64,000 bases of DNA from Natrinema versiforme (GCF_005576615.1 NZ_CP040330.1:1178001-1242000), one strand, 5' to 3'; counted from the stretch's first letter, positions 7,553-16,490 are shown. Made by a program: numbers and translations. Notes: generated from the sequence alone by a model not told the origin.

Positions 7553-9361
7553 TCAGATCGCCTTCAGCGTCTCGTCGTCGGGTTCGTAACACTGGCCGCC
7601 CATCAGGGCGTCCTGAATTGCGTCTTCGACCTCGGTGGCGGACGCGCCGGTGTCGTCGGCGACCGCCTCGATCAGCGCCGTCCGATCGGCACCGTCGCCG
7701 TCGTCGAGTTCCTCCATGGTCTCGACGACGTAGTCCTCGAGATCGACGTCCGCGGCCGGTTCGTCGTCATCCTCGGTGTCGTCGATGTCGGCCTCCTCGT
7801 CGGCTTCGGATTCGGACTCGGCGTCCGGTTCGTCGGTCTCGTCGGCCTCCTCGGCCTCGAGTCCGGACTCCGGCGGTGCGCCGAGGTCGTCGGCGGGCTC
7901 GCTCGATTCGGTGTCGGCGGTATCGCTCTCCGCCGGCTCGGTCGCCGTCTCAGCGTCGCCCGTGGCGTCGTCCGATTCGGACTCGTCGCCGGTCTCGGCG
8001 TCCTCCGGCTCGGGAACGTCGATATCGGCCTCGCCGGGGTCGTCGACCTCGCTGCCGGTCGTGAACTCCGCGCCGAACTCCTCCTCGAGCTGTTCGCGCT
8101 CCGCTTCGTCCATCTCGTACATGCTGTCGTCGACGTCGCCGGCGTCGAAGTCGCCGAGATCGTCGGCGTCATCGGCATCATCGGCGTCGTCGGACGCCGA
8201 CTCCTCGACAGCGGGCTCGTCGACGGCGTCGTCCGTCGTTTCAGTCCCGGTATCGGATTCGAAATCGACGGATTCCGATTCCTCGCTCGCCGAGCCACCG
8301 GTCGCCGTCTCGGCGGTCTCGGATTCGGACTCCGAGTCGGTGACACCACTCGTGTCCGTGCCGAGGTCGCCCTCGGCCGTGTCGTTCTCGGACTCGGCCG
8401 CGGTCGGTTCGCTCTCGAGGTCAGCGTCGATCTCGGCGCTCTCGGCGGCGTCCGTCCCGTCGCTCGTGGCCGTTCCGGCCGCGGAGCCGGAGTGTGCGTC
8501 CGCGGGGTCGGCCGCTGCGCCGCTGCCGCCGGCCGCCGCCGCGACCGGCTCCGGTTCCGGTTCGGACTCGGCACCGGCCTCGAGCGCCTCGGTATCGACG
8601 CCCTCGAGATCGGCGAGTGACGCGACGGACGCGTCGTAGTCGGGGCTCGTCGCGTCGGGCGCGATATCGAGCCCGCTGACCTGATCGCGCTCGCCCGCGA
8701 CGACCTCGACCGCCTCGAGCGCGCACTCGCGCAGCGCGGCGAGATACGACGGCGTCGTCCCGTAGTGTTCTTGTGCGAGCGGAATTCCCGCTGCCAGACC
8801 AGATTCGACGCCGGCCTCGAGCAGGGCGTCGGTCAGCGCCTCGTCAGTCACACCGAGTTCGGTGGCTCCCGCGACGGTGCCGATCCGCTCGAGGGTTTGC
8901 TCGGTCGCGCTGACGACCCAGCGATCCCGGGTGTCGGCGTCGACCGTCGCGATGCTTTCCGGACGGATCGAGGTGTAGACCTGCTCCGAATCGTCGGGCT
9001 GGAAGGTCCGGGCCTTGCCCGTCACCGCGACGAACGCCGGCGGTTCGGCCTGCTCTAAGAAGGCGAGTTCGTCGGGCTGGTACTGGCCGGCGTAGACGAC
9101 GAACGCGCCGGTCGGGTCGACGACGCGGGCCCGGACCATCTCGTCGTTGACCGACGTGACTTCGGTCAGCGTCCCGACGGCGAAGACCCGGTTGAGCCGC
9201 GCGCCGGTCGGCGTGATCACGTAGTTCGGGGCCCGTTCCTCGTCGCTCTCGGCGTAGGAGAGCGAGGCGTCGTCGTACTCCGCCGCGAAGAGCCGGTAGG
9301 CGAGTTCTCGTCCCGGCACCTCGTCGTCGCCATCGCCGTTTCCGTCGTCGTTCGCGCTCAT
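7553..9361 (-). CDS. rpap1: RPA-associated protein (RPAP1, COG3390)
   Basis: 602 residues. An N-terminal OB-fold-like domain (about 15-165, with NYVITPTGARLNRVFAVGTLTEV and the following DPTGAFVVYAG) is followed by a helical region to about 235. Then comes about 270 residues of Glu/Asp/Ser/Ala low complexity, and a winged-helix-like C-terminus (VDLEDYVVETMEELDDGDGADRTALIEAVADDTG). In Haloferax RPAPs partner specifically with their cognate RPA on single-stranded DNA. Start MSANDD at 9361 overlaps the rpa1 stop in ATGA; the longer open frame to 9724 is only the shadow of rpa1. The acidic linker is far longer than needed for a simple connector. Confidence 0.9.
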   Translation of the reverse strand: MSANDDGNGDGDDEVPGRELAYRLFAAEYDDASLSYAESDEERAPNYVITPTGARLNRVFAVGTLTEVTSVNDEMVRARVVDPTGAFVVYAGQYQPDELAFLEQAEPPAFVAVTGKARTFQPDDSEQVYTSIRPESIATVDADTRDRWVVSATEQTLERIGTVAGATELGVTDEALTDALLEAGVESGLAAGIPLAQEHYGTTPSYLAALRECALEAVEVVAGERDQVSGLDIAPDATSPDYDASVASLADLEGVDTEALEAGAESEPEPEPVAAAAGGSGAAADPADAHSGSAAGTATSDGTDAAESAEIDADLESEPTAAESENDTAEGDLGTDTSGVTDSESESETAETATGGSASEESESVDFESDTGTETTDDAVDEPAVEESASDDADDADDADDLGDFDAGDVDDSMYEMDEAEREQLEEEFGAEFTTGSEVDDPGEADIDVPEPEDAETGDESESDDATGDAETATEPAESDTADTESSEPADDLGAPPESGLEAEEADETDEPDAESESEADEEADIDDTEDDDEPAADVDLEDYVVETMEELDDGDGADRTALIEAVADDTGASATEVEDAIQDALMGGQCYEPDDETLKAI

Positions 9362-10632
9362 GCGTCCACCTCCTCTAAGAAGGCCGTCGCACGGGCGGCC
9401 GGATCGTCCTTGCTCTCCTCGAATATCTCGGCGTCGAGATTCGCGCCGTACTCGTCGACGGAGAGGTGACCGCGCACGCGGTACTCGCGACCGACGATGC
9501 GCTCGCGGATGCGATCCGCGACGACCTCCTGGTCCATCGCCTCGCGGGCCTGTTCTAAGGCGTCCTCTAAGGTGCCGCCGTAGACGCGCTCGGTGAGCTC
9601 GTCGTCGAGGACCACGGTGACGGTCCCGGTGCCGTCGTCGAGGATTCCCTTGACGCGCATGTCGTCGATCCCGTCGACGTCGCCGTGGGTCCGGCACTGC
9701 CCCTTCTGGATGACGCGATAGCACTCCGGACAGCGCTGGATGAGTCCGGAGCCGTCCCGGACCGCCAGCAGGTTGCCGACGACTTCCACGTCGTAGATGC
9801 CGCCCGTGCCGACGGCGTCACCGACGTCCATCGTCGAGGTATTGCTGCCGACGTCGATCTCCCGATCGAGCGCGCTGACCGTCGAGAACTCCGAGACGTT
9901 GACCTCGGGCACCCCGCGGAACTCCTGGACGTAGGCGTTCTCGATGCGGACCGAGCCGCCGTTCTCGATCTCCGGGGCGGGGTCCCAGTTCGTGAAGGGG
10001 AGCCGCCCGCTCTCGTCGCCGAAGACGCCGTTCAGGATGTCCGTTTCGCCGTCGCGGCCGTCGATCGTCTTGCGCTCGCACTCGAGGACCGAGACCTCGA
10101 TGGTGACCGCGCGATTGCCGGTCTGGAGATCGGCCAGTTGGGCGTCGCCGCCGATTTCGTACGGCACCTCGAGCGAGTCGTCGTCGAACGACAGCGAGGT
10201 GCTCTCTCCGAGGTTGAGTTCGGGTTCGCCGTCCCACTCGCGGACGCCCGCGTTGCCCGCGGTGATCGTGTCGCCGGGCTCGAGGCCGAAGTCCTCCCAC
10301 GCCGTGTAGTCGATGACGCCGGTCTCGTCGGCCAGCCGGCCTTCCACGATGACGTGATCGGAGCCCTGATAGCGGATCGACCGCTCGCCGGCCGTCAGGA
10401 CGACGCCCGTGACGGTAACCGACCCGTCGTCGGGCGTGATTTCGGCGATGTCCTTCGCCGACGGTGTCCCACCACCGCCGCCGGAATCGTCGCCGTACTT
10501 CCGTCGGAGGCTCTGTTTGGCCTCGTCGACCGGCACGCTGTACTCCACCAAGTTCTGCAGGTCGTCTTTGACCTCCTCTTTGTCAACACCGAGGTCGGAG
10601 GCGAGATCCTCGGCATGATCGTCGAGTTCCAT
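9358..10632 (-). CDS. rpa1: single-stranded DNA-binding replication protein A, RPA1
   Basis: 424 residues from the ATG at 10632. Three to four OB folds are visible (e.g. VTVTGVVLTAGERSIRYQGSDH, RAVTIEVSVLECERKTIDG, GDAVGTGGIYDVEVVGNLLAVRDG). Near the C-terminus is a zinc finger, CPECYRVIQKGQCRTHG. The protein coats single-stranded DNA in replication and repair. The start MELDDHAED was chosen because a TATA box (CTTTTTATG, 10654-10662) is centred about 26 bases upstream, giving a leaderless mRNA. The in-frame ATG at 10656 lies inside that TATA box. First gene of rpa1-rpap1-rpe; the stop overlaps rpap1 by four bases. Confidence 0.95.
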   Translation of the reverse strand: MELDDHAEDLASDLGVDKEEVKDDLQNLVEYSVPVDEAKQSLRRKYGDDSGGGGGTPSAKDIAEITPDDGSVTVTGVVLTAGERSIRYQGSDHVIVEGRLADETGVIDYTAWEDFGLEPGDTITAGNAGVREWDGEPELNLGESTSLSFDDDSLEVPYEIGGDAQLADLQTGNRAVTIEVSVLECERKTIDGRDGETDILNGVFGDESGRLPFTNWDPAPEIENGGSVRIENAYVQEFRGVPEVNVSEFSTVSALDREIDVGSNTSTMDVGDAVGTGGIYDVEVVGNLLAVRDGSGLIQRCPECYRVIQKGQCRTHGDVDGIDDMRVKGILDDGTGTVTVVLDDELTERVYGGTLEDALEQAREAMDQEVVADRIRERIVGREYRVRGHLSVDEYGANLDAEIFEESKDDPAARATAFLEEVDA

Positions 10633-10653
10633 CACTTGCCTTTCGAGTTGGGG

Positions 10654-10662
10654 CATAAAAAG
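10654..10662 (-). promoter_or_regulatory. TATA box of the rpa1 operon
   Basis: The minus-strand word CTTTTTATG is centred about 26 bases upstream of the ATG at 10632, the spacing of a haloarchaeal leaderless promoter. It decides the rpa1 start. Confidence 0.6.
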
Positions 10663-10664
10663 CG

Positions 10665-11275
10665 TTCCCGGAGGAGGGCGAAAGTGAACCGGGCGGGGGA
10701 TCGCTCGAGGCGTTCGGTCCCTGAATCACGTATAAAGGACTGAAATCGACGACTCGTTCCGAAGTGGGCAGCCGATACTGCGGTGGCGCGCGCTGGACCA
10801 CGGTGAGTCATTGACGAACCGTGGTCGAACCCGTGCGAGGTCTTCGTGAACGGAGTGAACGAAGGCTTGGAAGACGCGAAGCGTCTTCATGTGGATGAGC
10901 GAGGGAACGACGTGACTGAGCGAATCGGTTGGGGAGGGCGTGGTGATTCCGTGTTGCCAGCCTGAGCAGAACGCTCTGCCTCGTTTCGTTCCCTCTTTCC
11001 AGCGAGTAAGAACATACCGTCAGTATACAGAGCACCCTCGAGGACAAGCGCCGGGTACCGGACTCAAACTGCGCATCTGCGCCGCTACCGGACGATAGCA
11101 ACAGGAACAGAGGACCGCCATAGCGACCGCTCAGGGTTGTTGGAAAGACGGGGTAGGTCAGTCAGGTGAACACCCGTGGAAACCACGCGTGCTGAAAGGT
11201 AACTGTCTGACCGTGCCGTCTACCACCCACTCACCGCTATCGGCATAAAACCCCTCCGGTACGCAGAGCGATCGC
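10665..11275. other. gene-free stretch with hairpins
   Basis: No convincing coding sequence. It contains a perfect 8-bp hairpin with a GAA loop at 10870-10888 (GAAGACGC/GCGTCTTC), a looser palindrome at about 10845-10865, and the haloarchaeal-type repeat sequence around 10905-10945. A candidate structured RNA is listed separately at about 11147-11220. Confidence 0.6.
11147..11220 (-). ncRNA. candidate structured RNA (unassigned)
   Basis: Nested complementary blocks GACGG/CCGTC (11147-11151 with 11216-11220) and GGTCAG/CTGACC (11156-11161 with 11207-11212) enclose an inner stem of about nine pairs with one mismatch and a 3-nt loop around 11172-11190. On the minus strand a TATA-like TTTTATG (11234-11240) lies about 25 bases before 11212, so a transcript could begin at the second stem. 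No match to RNase P, 7S or a clear H/ACA box could be made by eye. Confidence 0.3.
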
Positions 11276-12271
11276 TCAGGGTCGCGGTGCCGCCTTCTGC
11301 AGCGCCGTCTCGGCGATGTTCCCGCCGTAGTCGGCGCTTCTGGACAGCGAGTCGACGATCAGTCCCAGCGACTGGGCCTGGACCGGCTCGAGGTCCCGAA
11401 GCATGTCGTCGATCTGGCGCGTGTGCTCGTCGATCTCGAGGACGTTCTCCCGGGCGTCGTGGCCGAGTTGATTCGCCTCGCCCGCATCGTCGGCGAACAG
11501 CGCGTCCATCGCCTTCTCGAGGACCGTCGAGGCGTCGGCCTGCAGTTCCTCGAGCCCCTCCGCGACGGGTTCGGGGATCTCGCCGAGTTTGAGCGCGATG
11601 TTACTGATCTTGGCCGCGTGGTCGGCCACGCGCTCGAGTTGCCGGGCGCTCGAGTGAAAGTCGAAGCAGTCCTCGCGGGGCACCCCGAGTTCCTCGGCGG
11701 CCCGCGGCGATCGGAGGGTCGCGCGGAAGATTCGCGAGACGACCAGCCAGAGCCGGTCGACGTCGTCGTCGCGCTCGATCACGTCGTGAGCGATGTCGTC
11801 GTCGTCCTCGATCAGCGCCCGGACAGCGTCCTCGAGCATCGATTGGGCGATCAAGCGCATGCGTGTCACGGCGTTGACGATCGAGAGTTCGGAGGAGTCG
11901 AGCAGGTCCTGAATGACCACGCTATCGCCCGTCTCCTCTAAGACTTCGACGCCGACCAGCCCCTGGGTGGCGTCGCGGATCGCCCGGCGCTGGTCCGTCG
12001 TGATCCGACCCGCCTCGAGCCTGATGATGTCGAAGCCGCTGACGTACATCGTCATCACGGCCCGAGTCAGGCGCTCGCCCTCGAGACTCGAGATATCGAG
12101 GACCCCTTCCTGCCGGTCGGTCTCGTCCCGGGGCGTGAGCAAGAGCGCGTCGTCTTCGGGGTAGAACTCGACGGTCGTCCCGGCGCTGACGTCGTTTTCG
12201 GTCGCCCACGTCTTCGGTAGCGAGACGGTGTACGTCGATCCGCCGGTCACCTGGACCTTGCGCGTCTCCAT
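11276..12271 (-). CDS. AbrB-type DNA-binding domain fused to PhoU domain, phosphate regulator
   Basis: 331 residues from METRKVQ. Residues 1-45 form a SpoVT/AbrB swapped-hairpin domain (VQVTGGSTYTVSLPKTWA); residues about 100-330 are two PhoU three-helix bundles with the D/E-rich signature (ERDDDVDRLWLVVSR, SARQLERVADHAAKISNIAL). This fusion couples DNA binding to PhoU-type phosphate signalling. It is transcribed divergently from pstS1, the expected place for a regulator of that operon. The start at 12271 was chosen because a strong TATA (TATATTTATA) lies about 25-30 bases upstream; the GTG/ATG candidates further up are not supported. A CTATAGAGCAC-like motif sits just before the TATA box. 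Confidence 0.9.
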   Translation of the reverse strand: METRKVQVTGGSTYTVSLPKTWATENDVSAGTTVEFYPEDDALLLTPRDETDRQEGVLDISSLEGERLTRAVMTMYVSGFDIIRLEAGRITTDQRRAIRDATQGLVGVEVLEETGDSVVIQDLLDSSELSIVNAVTRMRLIAQSMLEDAVRALIEDDDDIAHDVIERDDDVDRLWLVVSRIFRATLRSPRAAEELGVPREDCFDFHSSARQLERVADHAAKISNIALKLGEIPEPVAEGLEELQADASTVLEKAMDALFADDAGEANQLGHDARENVLEIDEHTRQIDDMLRDLEPVQAQSLGLIVDSLSRSADYGGNIAETALQKAAPRP

Positions 12272-12313
12272 GTTGCGGGGGTTTCGACCGCCCGAATATA
12301 AATATATGTGCAT

Positions 12314-12324
12314 CTATAGAGCAC
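12314..12324 (-). promoter_or_regulatory. motif before the AbrB-PhoU TATA box
   Basis: The minus-strand word GTGCTCTATAG precedes TATATTTATA by a few bases. It resembles GTGCTCATAG, found at the same place before the pstS2 TATA box and (GGCTCATAG) before that of pstS1. Confidence 0.4.
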
Positions 12325-12410
12325 CGCCGATATACGGGTATAGTTGCCGTTCAGTGGTCGGTTCTGGCCGATTTTGGAATGGAGAAATACGTAGCAATAC
12401 CGCCGTCGAT

Positions 12411-12427
12411 GTTCTATACTATAGAAC
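12411..12427. promoter_or_regulatory. perfect palindrome, candidate phosphate-regulon operator
   Basis: GTTCTATA-C-TATAGAAC is a perfect 17-base palindrome in the divergent region between the AbrB-PhoU gene and pstS1. Its half-site GTTCTATA recurs at 12762 before pstS1 and at 18472 before pstS2. Confidence 0.45.
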
Positions 12428-12761
12428 TATATAGCAGTGTGGTTGTGGAGTAACAACACACCGTCACAGTATCGATCGCCGATTCCCGCCCTCTAGTCAC
12501 CGACCGACCCTGTACGCACCCCGAACTCGAGTCACCGGAACTGCCGCGAAACCGGGTTCGAACGGCCAGTGTCACGTCCGACTCGAGGCGTGACAGCGAT
12601 CGACGAGTCAACGTCACAGTCGTCGGATGCGGAGCGCGGGATGGCTGTCGCGGGTCGAACTGGCCGGAACGACGTGAAATAGTCATCCGCGAGCGCCGTC
12701 ACTCGATTCCCTCAAACCGGCGAAATCGGACGCGAAAGACGATTTTCCAGAGACAGTAATT

Positions 12762-12824
12762 GTTCTATATAGGGATATGTGCCCACTGATCGATATATAC
12801 GGCTCATAGCATCGTATTTTTATA
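12762..12824 (+). promoter_or_regulatory. pstS1 promoter region
   Basis: Contains GTTCTATATAG (12762-12772), GGCTCATAG (12801-12809) and the TATA-like TATTTTTATAC (12814-12824). The TATA centre is about 26 bases before the pstS1 start, so transcription probably begins at the ATG. The rest of the 12314-12842 gap is AT-rich without a credible gene. Confidence 0.55.
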
Positions 12825-12845
12825 CCCTCTCGAATTGACCACGTG

Positions 12846-13820
12846 ATGGCAGATAACCAGTTCGGACGCGACGCAGTATCGCGACGGAAATTCATCGCCG
12901 CAACCGGTGCTGCCGGTACGGCCGCGATCGCAGGGTGCAGCGACACGAGCAGCGGGAATGGCGACGGCGAGCTCTCGGGGGAGGTCATCGTCAAGGGGTC
13001 GAGCACGGTGTTCCCCATCTCCGACGCGATGGCCCAGCGGTTCATGGAGGAGAACCCGGAGGTCAACGTCACGGTCGACTCGACCGGCAGCGGCGGCGGC
13101 TTCGAGAATCACTTCTGCCCCGGTGACGCCGACATCAACGGCGCATCGCGGCCGATCAAATCCGAAGAGGAGGACCACTGCGCCGAGAACGACGTCTCGC
13201 CGATCGAGATGCACATCGCGGGCGACGCGCTCACGGTGGCCGTCAGCCCCGATAACGATTGGGTCGATAGCATGACCTTCGACGAACTGGCACAGATCTG
13301 GGGCGACGACAGCGCCACGACGTGGTCCGACATCAATTCCGACTGGCCCGACGAAGAACTCGAGCTCTACGGCCCCGACACGACCTCAGGGACCTACGAC
13401 TGGTTCAGCGAGAACGTCAACGGCGGCGGCCACCGGACCGAGTACGAGGGGACCGAGGACGACAACACGATCATTCAGGGCCTCGAGAACAGCCCGTACG
13501 CGATGGGGTACTTCGGCTACGCCTACTACAGCGAAAACGAGGACCGCGTCAAGGCCCTCGAGATCGCAGAGAGCGAGAGCGACGAGCCGTCCGCCCCGAG
13601 TCTGCAGGCGGCCAGCGAGGGAACGTATCCGCTGGCCCGACCGCTGTTCATCTATCCTGCCGAGGGCGCGCTGGAGCGCGAGCCGGTCTCCGAGTTCGTC
13701 AACTTCTACCTCGAGAACTCGAGCGCCGACTGGATCGCCGACGACGTCGGCTACGTCCCGTCGAACCAGGACATGGTCGACGAGAACATGAGCGCGCTCG
13801 AGGACGCAGCGGGCGAGTAA
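12846..13820 (+). CDS. pstS1: phosphate ABC transporter substrate-binding lipoprotein PstS1
   Basis: 324 residues. Tat signal with lipobox: SRRKFIAATGAAGTAAIAGC, so it is exported folded and lipid-anchored outside the membrane. The mature part has PstS features: KGSSTVFPISDAMAQRF, DSTGSGGGFENHFCPGDADINGASR for phosphate binding, and DTTSGTYDWF. It delivers phosphate to PstC1/A1/B1. The preferred start is the ATG at 12846, preceded by a GTG at 12843; both fit the leaderless promoter. First gene of pstS1-C1-A1-B1-phoU1. It is a diverged paralogue of PstS2 (18528), of equal length. Confidence 0.95.
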   Translation: MADNQFGRDAVSRRKFIAATGAAGTAAIAGCSDTSSGNGDGELSGEVIVKGSSTVFPISDAMAQRFMEENPEVNVTVDSTGSGGGFENHFCPGDADINGASRPIKSEEEDHCAENDVSPIEMHIAGDALTVAVSPDNDWVDSMTFDELAQIWGDDSATTWSDINSDWPDEELELYGPDTTSGTYDWFSENVNGGGHRTEYEGTEDDNTIIQGLENSPYAMGYFGYAYYSENEDRVKALEIAESESDEPSAPSLQAASEGTYPLARPLFIYPAEGALEREPVSEFVNFYLENSSADWIADDVGYVPSNQDMVDENMSALEDAAGE

Positions 13821-13860
13821 CGCGGACGACTCGATTTTTCGGCGGAAAACCGAATAGAAA

Positions 13861-14802
13861 ATGAGTGACACATCAATGGACGCCGATCTCACGCGATCGG
13901 CAAACGGACGAATTGCAAAGGAACGATTGTATCACGGGTTGTTGTTCTGCTGTGCGGCACTGACTGTCTTCGTGACGATAAGCATCGTCGCCACGCTGGC
14001 GATCGACGCCGTCGAGTTCTTTCGCCGCGTCGATCCCAACGCCTTCTTCACCGGAACGGAGTGGGTCCTGCGGAGCGACAACCCGATTCTCGGTATCCTG
14101 CCGCTGGTGTCTGCCACGCTCATCGTGATGATCGTCTCGGCGCTCGTCGCGATCCCGATCGGAACGGCGGCCGCGGTCTATCTGAGCGAATACGCGAGCG
14201 ATCGGATGCGATCGGTACTGAAACCGGCCCTCGAGATCCTCGCGGGAATTCCGACCGTCGTGTACGGCTTTTTCGCGCTGGTGTACCTGACGCCGTGGCT
14301 CCAGGGGTTGGGGCTCGACCTGAGCCTGTTTAACCTGCTGTCGGCATCGATCATGGTCGGGATCATGATCATTCCGATGGTCTCCTCGATCAGCGAGGAC
14401 GCGATGAGCGCGGTACCCGATTCCCTGCGGCAGGCGGGATACGGCCTCGGTGCCACGAAATTCGAGGTCTCGACGAAGATCGTCATCCCGGCGTCGATTT
14501 CGGGGATCTTCTCCTCGTACATCCTGGCGCTCTCGCGGGCGATCGGCGAGACGATGATCGTCGTGGTCGCCGGTGGCAGCCAGGCCCGAATGTTCAATCC
14601 CTCCGAGCCGTTCGCGAACCTCCTCAATTCCGGACAGACGATGACCGCTGCCATGGTGCAGGCGGTGACGACGGACCTGTCGGGCGGAACCGCCGGCTAC
14701 TACTCGATGTTCGCGATCGGGCTGACACTCTTTGTCATCACGTTCAGCATGAACCTACTCAGCAACCGCATCGCCGCTCGATACCGGGAGGAGTACCAAT
14801 GA
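13861..14802 (+). CDS. pstC1: phosphate ABC transporter permease PstC1
   Basis: 313 residues with about six membrane spans. The signature DAMSAVPDSLRQAGYGLGATKFEV and the preceding SISEDAM form the cytoplasmic coupling loop that contacts the PstB ATPase, and ARAIGET-type residues follow (LALSRAIGETMIVVVAGG). Forms the channel with PstA1. 40 bases after pstS1; 49 bases before the pstA1 start. Very similar in sequence to PstC2 at 19499, so the operons arose by duplication or one was acquired. Confidence 0.95.
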   Translation: MSDTSMDADLTRSANGRIAKERLYHGLLFCCAALTVFVTISIVATLAIDAVEFFRRVDPNAFFTGTEWVLRSDNPILGILPLVSATLIVMIVSALVAIPIGTAAAVYLSEYASDRMRSVLKPALEILAGIPTVVYGFFALVYLTPWLQGLGLDLSLFNLLSASIMVGIMIIPMVSSISEDAMSAVPDSLRQAGYGLGATKFEVSTKIVIPASISGIFSSYILALSRAIGETMIVVVAGGSQARMFNPSEPFANLLNSGQTMTAAMVQAVTTDLSGGTAGYYSMFAIGLTLFVITFSMNLLSNRIAARYREEYQ

Positions 14803-14851
14803 ACCGACCACCCACTGCGACCGTCACGGTCACGACGGAGGTGCGTCGCTG

Positions 14852-16489
14852 ATGGCGACGACCGACGAGTCGACGGGCGCTTGGTTCGGCACGGACGGAC
14901 AGGTGAGTCAGCTCCGCGGGCTGTTGTTCAAAGCCGGCTGCCTCGGCGCGACGGTGCTCACGCTGTTCCTCGTGTTCGTCTTTCTGGTCTACGTGGCGGT
15001 CGACGCGATCGAACCGGGGACGGCCGATCCGGCCTGGTGGGCGACGGTCGTCGCGACCGTCGCGGTCCCGGGGGTCGCCCTCTCGGCCTACTACTACCGC
15101 TTCGAACCACAGGCAGGTGAGGTCGCGTACACGGCCCTCGGACTGCCCGTCGCCGCGACGCTGCTCGCCGGCGGCGTCGGCATCGTTTTCAGACACATCG
15201 TCAGTCCACACGAGTGGCTCGCGCTCGTCGTCGCGGTACTCGTGGCCTACGTCGCACTCGAGGCCCACGAGCGAATTCGGGACGCCGGAGCGCTCGAGCG
15301 GGCCGCGGTCGCCGTGGCTGTCCTGGGACTCACGATCGCCGGAGTCCCCGGGCTCGTTCCGAGTCTCCGTGCGCTGATCCTGTCGCTTCCGGTCCTCCCG
15401 ATGGCACCGCTGTCGCTTCTGGGAGCGTTCGTGGTCCCGATCGGGATCGCGGTCGGCTGGTACCTCCGTCGCGCCCGGGAAAGCGACCGGGCGGGTGTGA
15501 TCGCTGGGGGAGCGACGGTCATCGCGGCCGCGCTCGGCGTCGTCGCCGGACCGGTTGCGGGCGTCTCCTGGACGACGTGGCTCATTCTGACGACGGTCGT
15601 CGGCGTTCCCGTCGGGCTATACGTCGAACGAGTTCTCAGAGGGGGTGAGGGCGTCTCCGGACTCGCACTGCCGGTCGCACTCGCCGTCGGCGCGGTCGTC
15701 TGTGCCGTCGTCGTCGACGCGGCCGGATTCGCCGGCCCGGACGTCTGGCTCGACTGGGAGTTCCTGACCAACGCTCACAATCGGACGCCGCGGGACGCCG
15801 GCATCTACCCCGCGCTCGTCGGATCGGTGATGATGATCATCGTCGTCGCGCTCGCGGCGTTTCCGGTCGGTGTCGGCGCTGCGATCTACCTCGAGGAGTA
15901 CGCGCCGAGCAACGGACTGCTCGGATCGATCGTCGAACTCATCGAGATCAACATCGCGAATCTCGCCGGGGTCCCATCGGTGGTCTACGGACTGCTCGGC
16001 CTGGCGCTGTTCGTCAAGACGGGCGGGCTGCGTCCGGGAATCGTCATCGTCGGCGGGTTGACGGTGGCACTGCTGATCCTGCCGATCGTCATCGTCTCCG
16101 CACAGGAGGCGATCCGTGGGGTGCCCGACTCGCAGCGACAGGCGGCCTACGGCATGGGTGCGACGAAGTGGCAGACGGTCCGAACCGTCGTCCTGCCGCG
16201 GGCGATGCCCGGAATTCTCACGGGGACGATCCTCGCGCTCGGCCGCGCGATCGGCGAAACGGCACCGCTGTTGATGGTCGGCGTTGCGGCGGTCGTCCGG
16301 ATCTCGCCGAACTCGTTTGTCGGGCTGTTCAGCGCGATGCCGCGACAGCTCTACTCGTGGGCGCAGTTGGCCAAGCCGGACTTCTACCACGGCGTTCTCG
16401 CGGCCGGCGTCCTCGTGTTGCTCATCGTCTTGCTGATGATGAACGGCACCGCGATCCTGCTTCGCAACAAGTACCAGAAAGATAACTAA
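14852..16489 (+). CDS. pstA1: phosphate ABC transporter permease PstA1 with long N-terminal membrane extension
   Basis: 545 residues, nearly twice the usual length of about 290. The last 290 residues are a normal Pst[54 protein letters not shown] and the coupling loop [21 protein letters not shown]. The first 250 residues hold roughly eight extra hydrophobic segments (about 25-48, 58-75, 88-108, 115-135, 150-175, 185-205, 212-250, 265-285) absent from PstA2. The extra part could be a membrane sensor or a stabilising domain. Operon position (C1, then A1, then B1) confirms the assignment. Confidence 0.92.
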   Translation: MATTDESTGAWFGTDGQVSQLRGLLFKAGCLGATVLTLFLVFVFLVYVAVDAIEPGTADPAWWATVVATVAVPGVALSAYYYRFEPQAGEVAYTALGLPVAATLLAGGVGIVFRHIVSPHEWLALVVAVLVAYVALEAHERIRDAGALERAAVAVAVLGLTIAGVPGLVPSLRALILSLPVLPMAPLSLLGAFVVPIGIAVGWYLRRARESDRAGVIAGGATVIAAALGVVAGPVAGVSWTTWLILTTVVGVPVGLYVERVLRGGEGVSGLALPVALAVGAVVCAVVVDAAGFAGPDVWLDWEFLTNAHNRTPRDAGIYPALVGSVMMIIVVALAAFPVGVGAAIYLEEYAPSNGLLGSIVELIEINIANLAGVPSVVYGLLGLALFVKTGGLRPGIVIVGGLTVALLILPIVIVSAQEAIRGVPDSQRQAAYGMGATKWQTVRTVVLPRAMPGILTGTILALGRAIGETAPLLMVGVAAVVRISPNSFVGLFSAMPRQLYSWAQLAKPDFYHGVLAAGVLVLLIVLLMMNGTAILLRNKYQKDN

Positions 16490-16490
16490 G

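Noticed and set aside
7553-9724. One long minus-strand frame joining rpap1 to upstream sequence
   Set aside because: The part above 9361 is the out-of-frame shadow of rpa1; the ATGA overlap and MSANDD start define rpap1.
10900-11275. RNase P RNA or 7S RNA
   Set aside because: The diagnostic conserved blocks of archaeal RNase P (GAGGAAAGUC, ACAGAA-type) and 7S RNA are not present on either strand.
12428-12760. Short ORFs between the AbrB-PhoU gene and pstS1
   Set aside because: They lack start support and coding bias; the region looks like divergent promoters.
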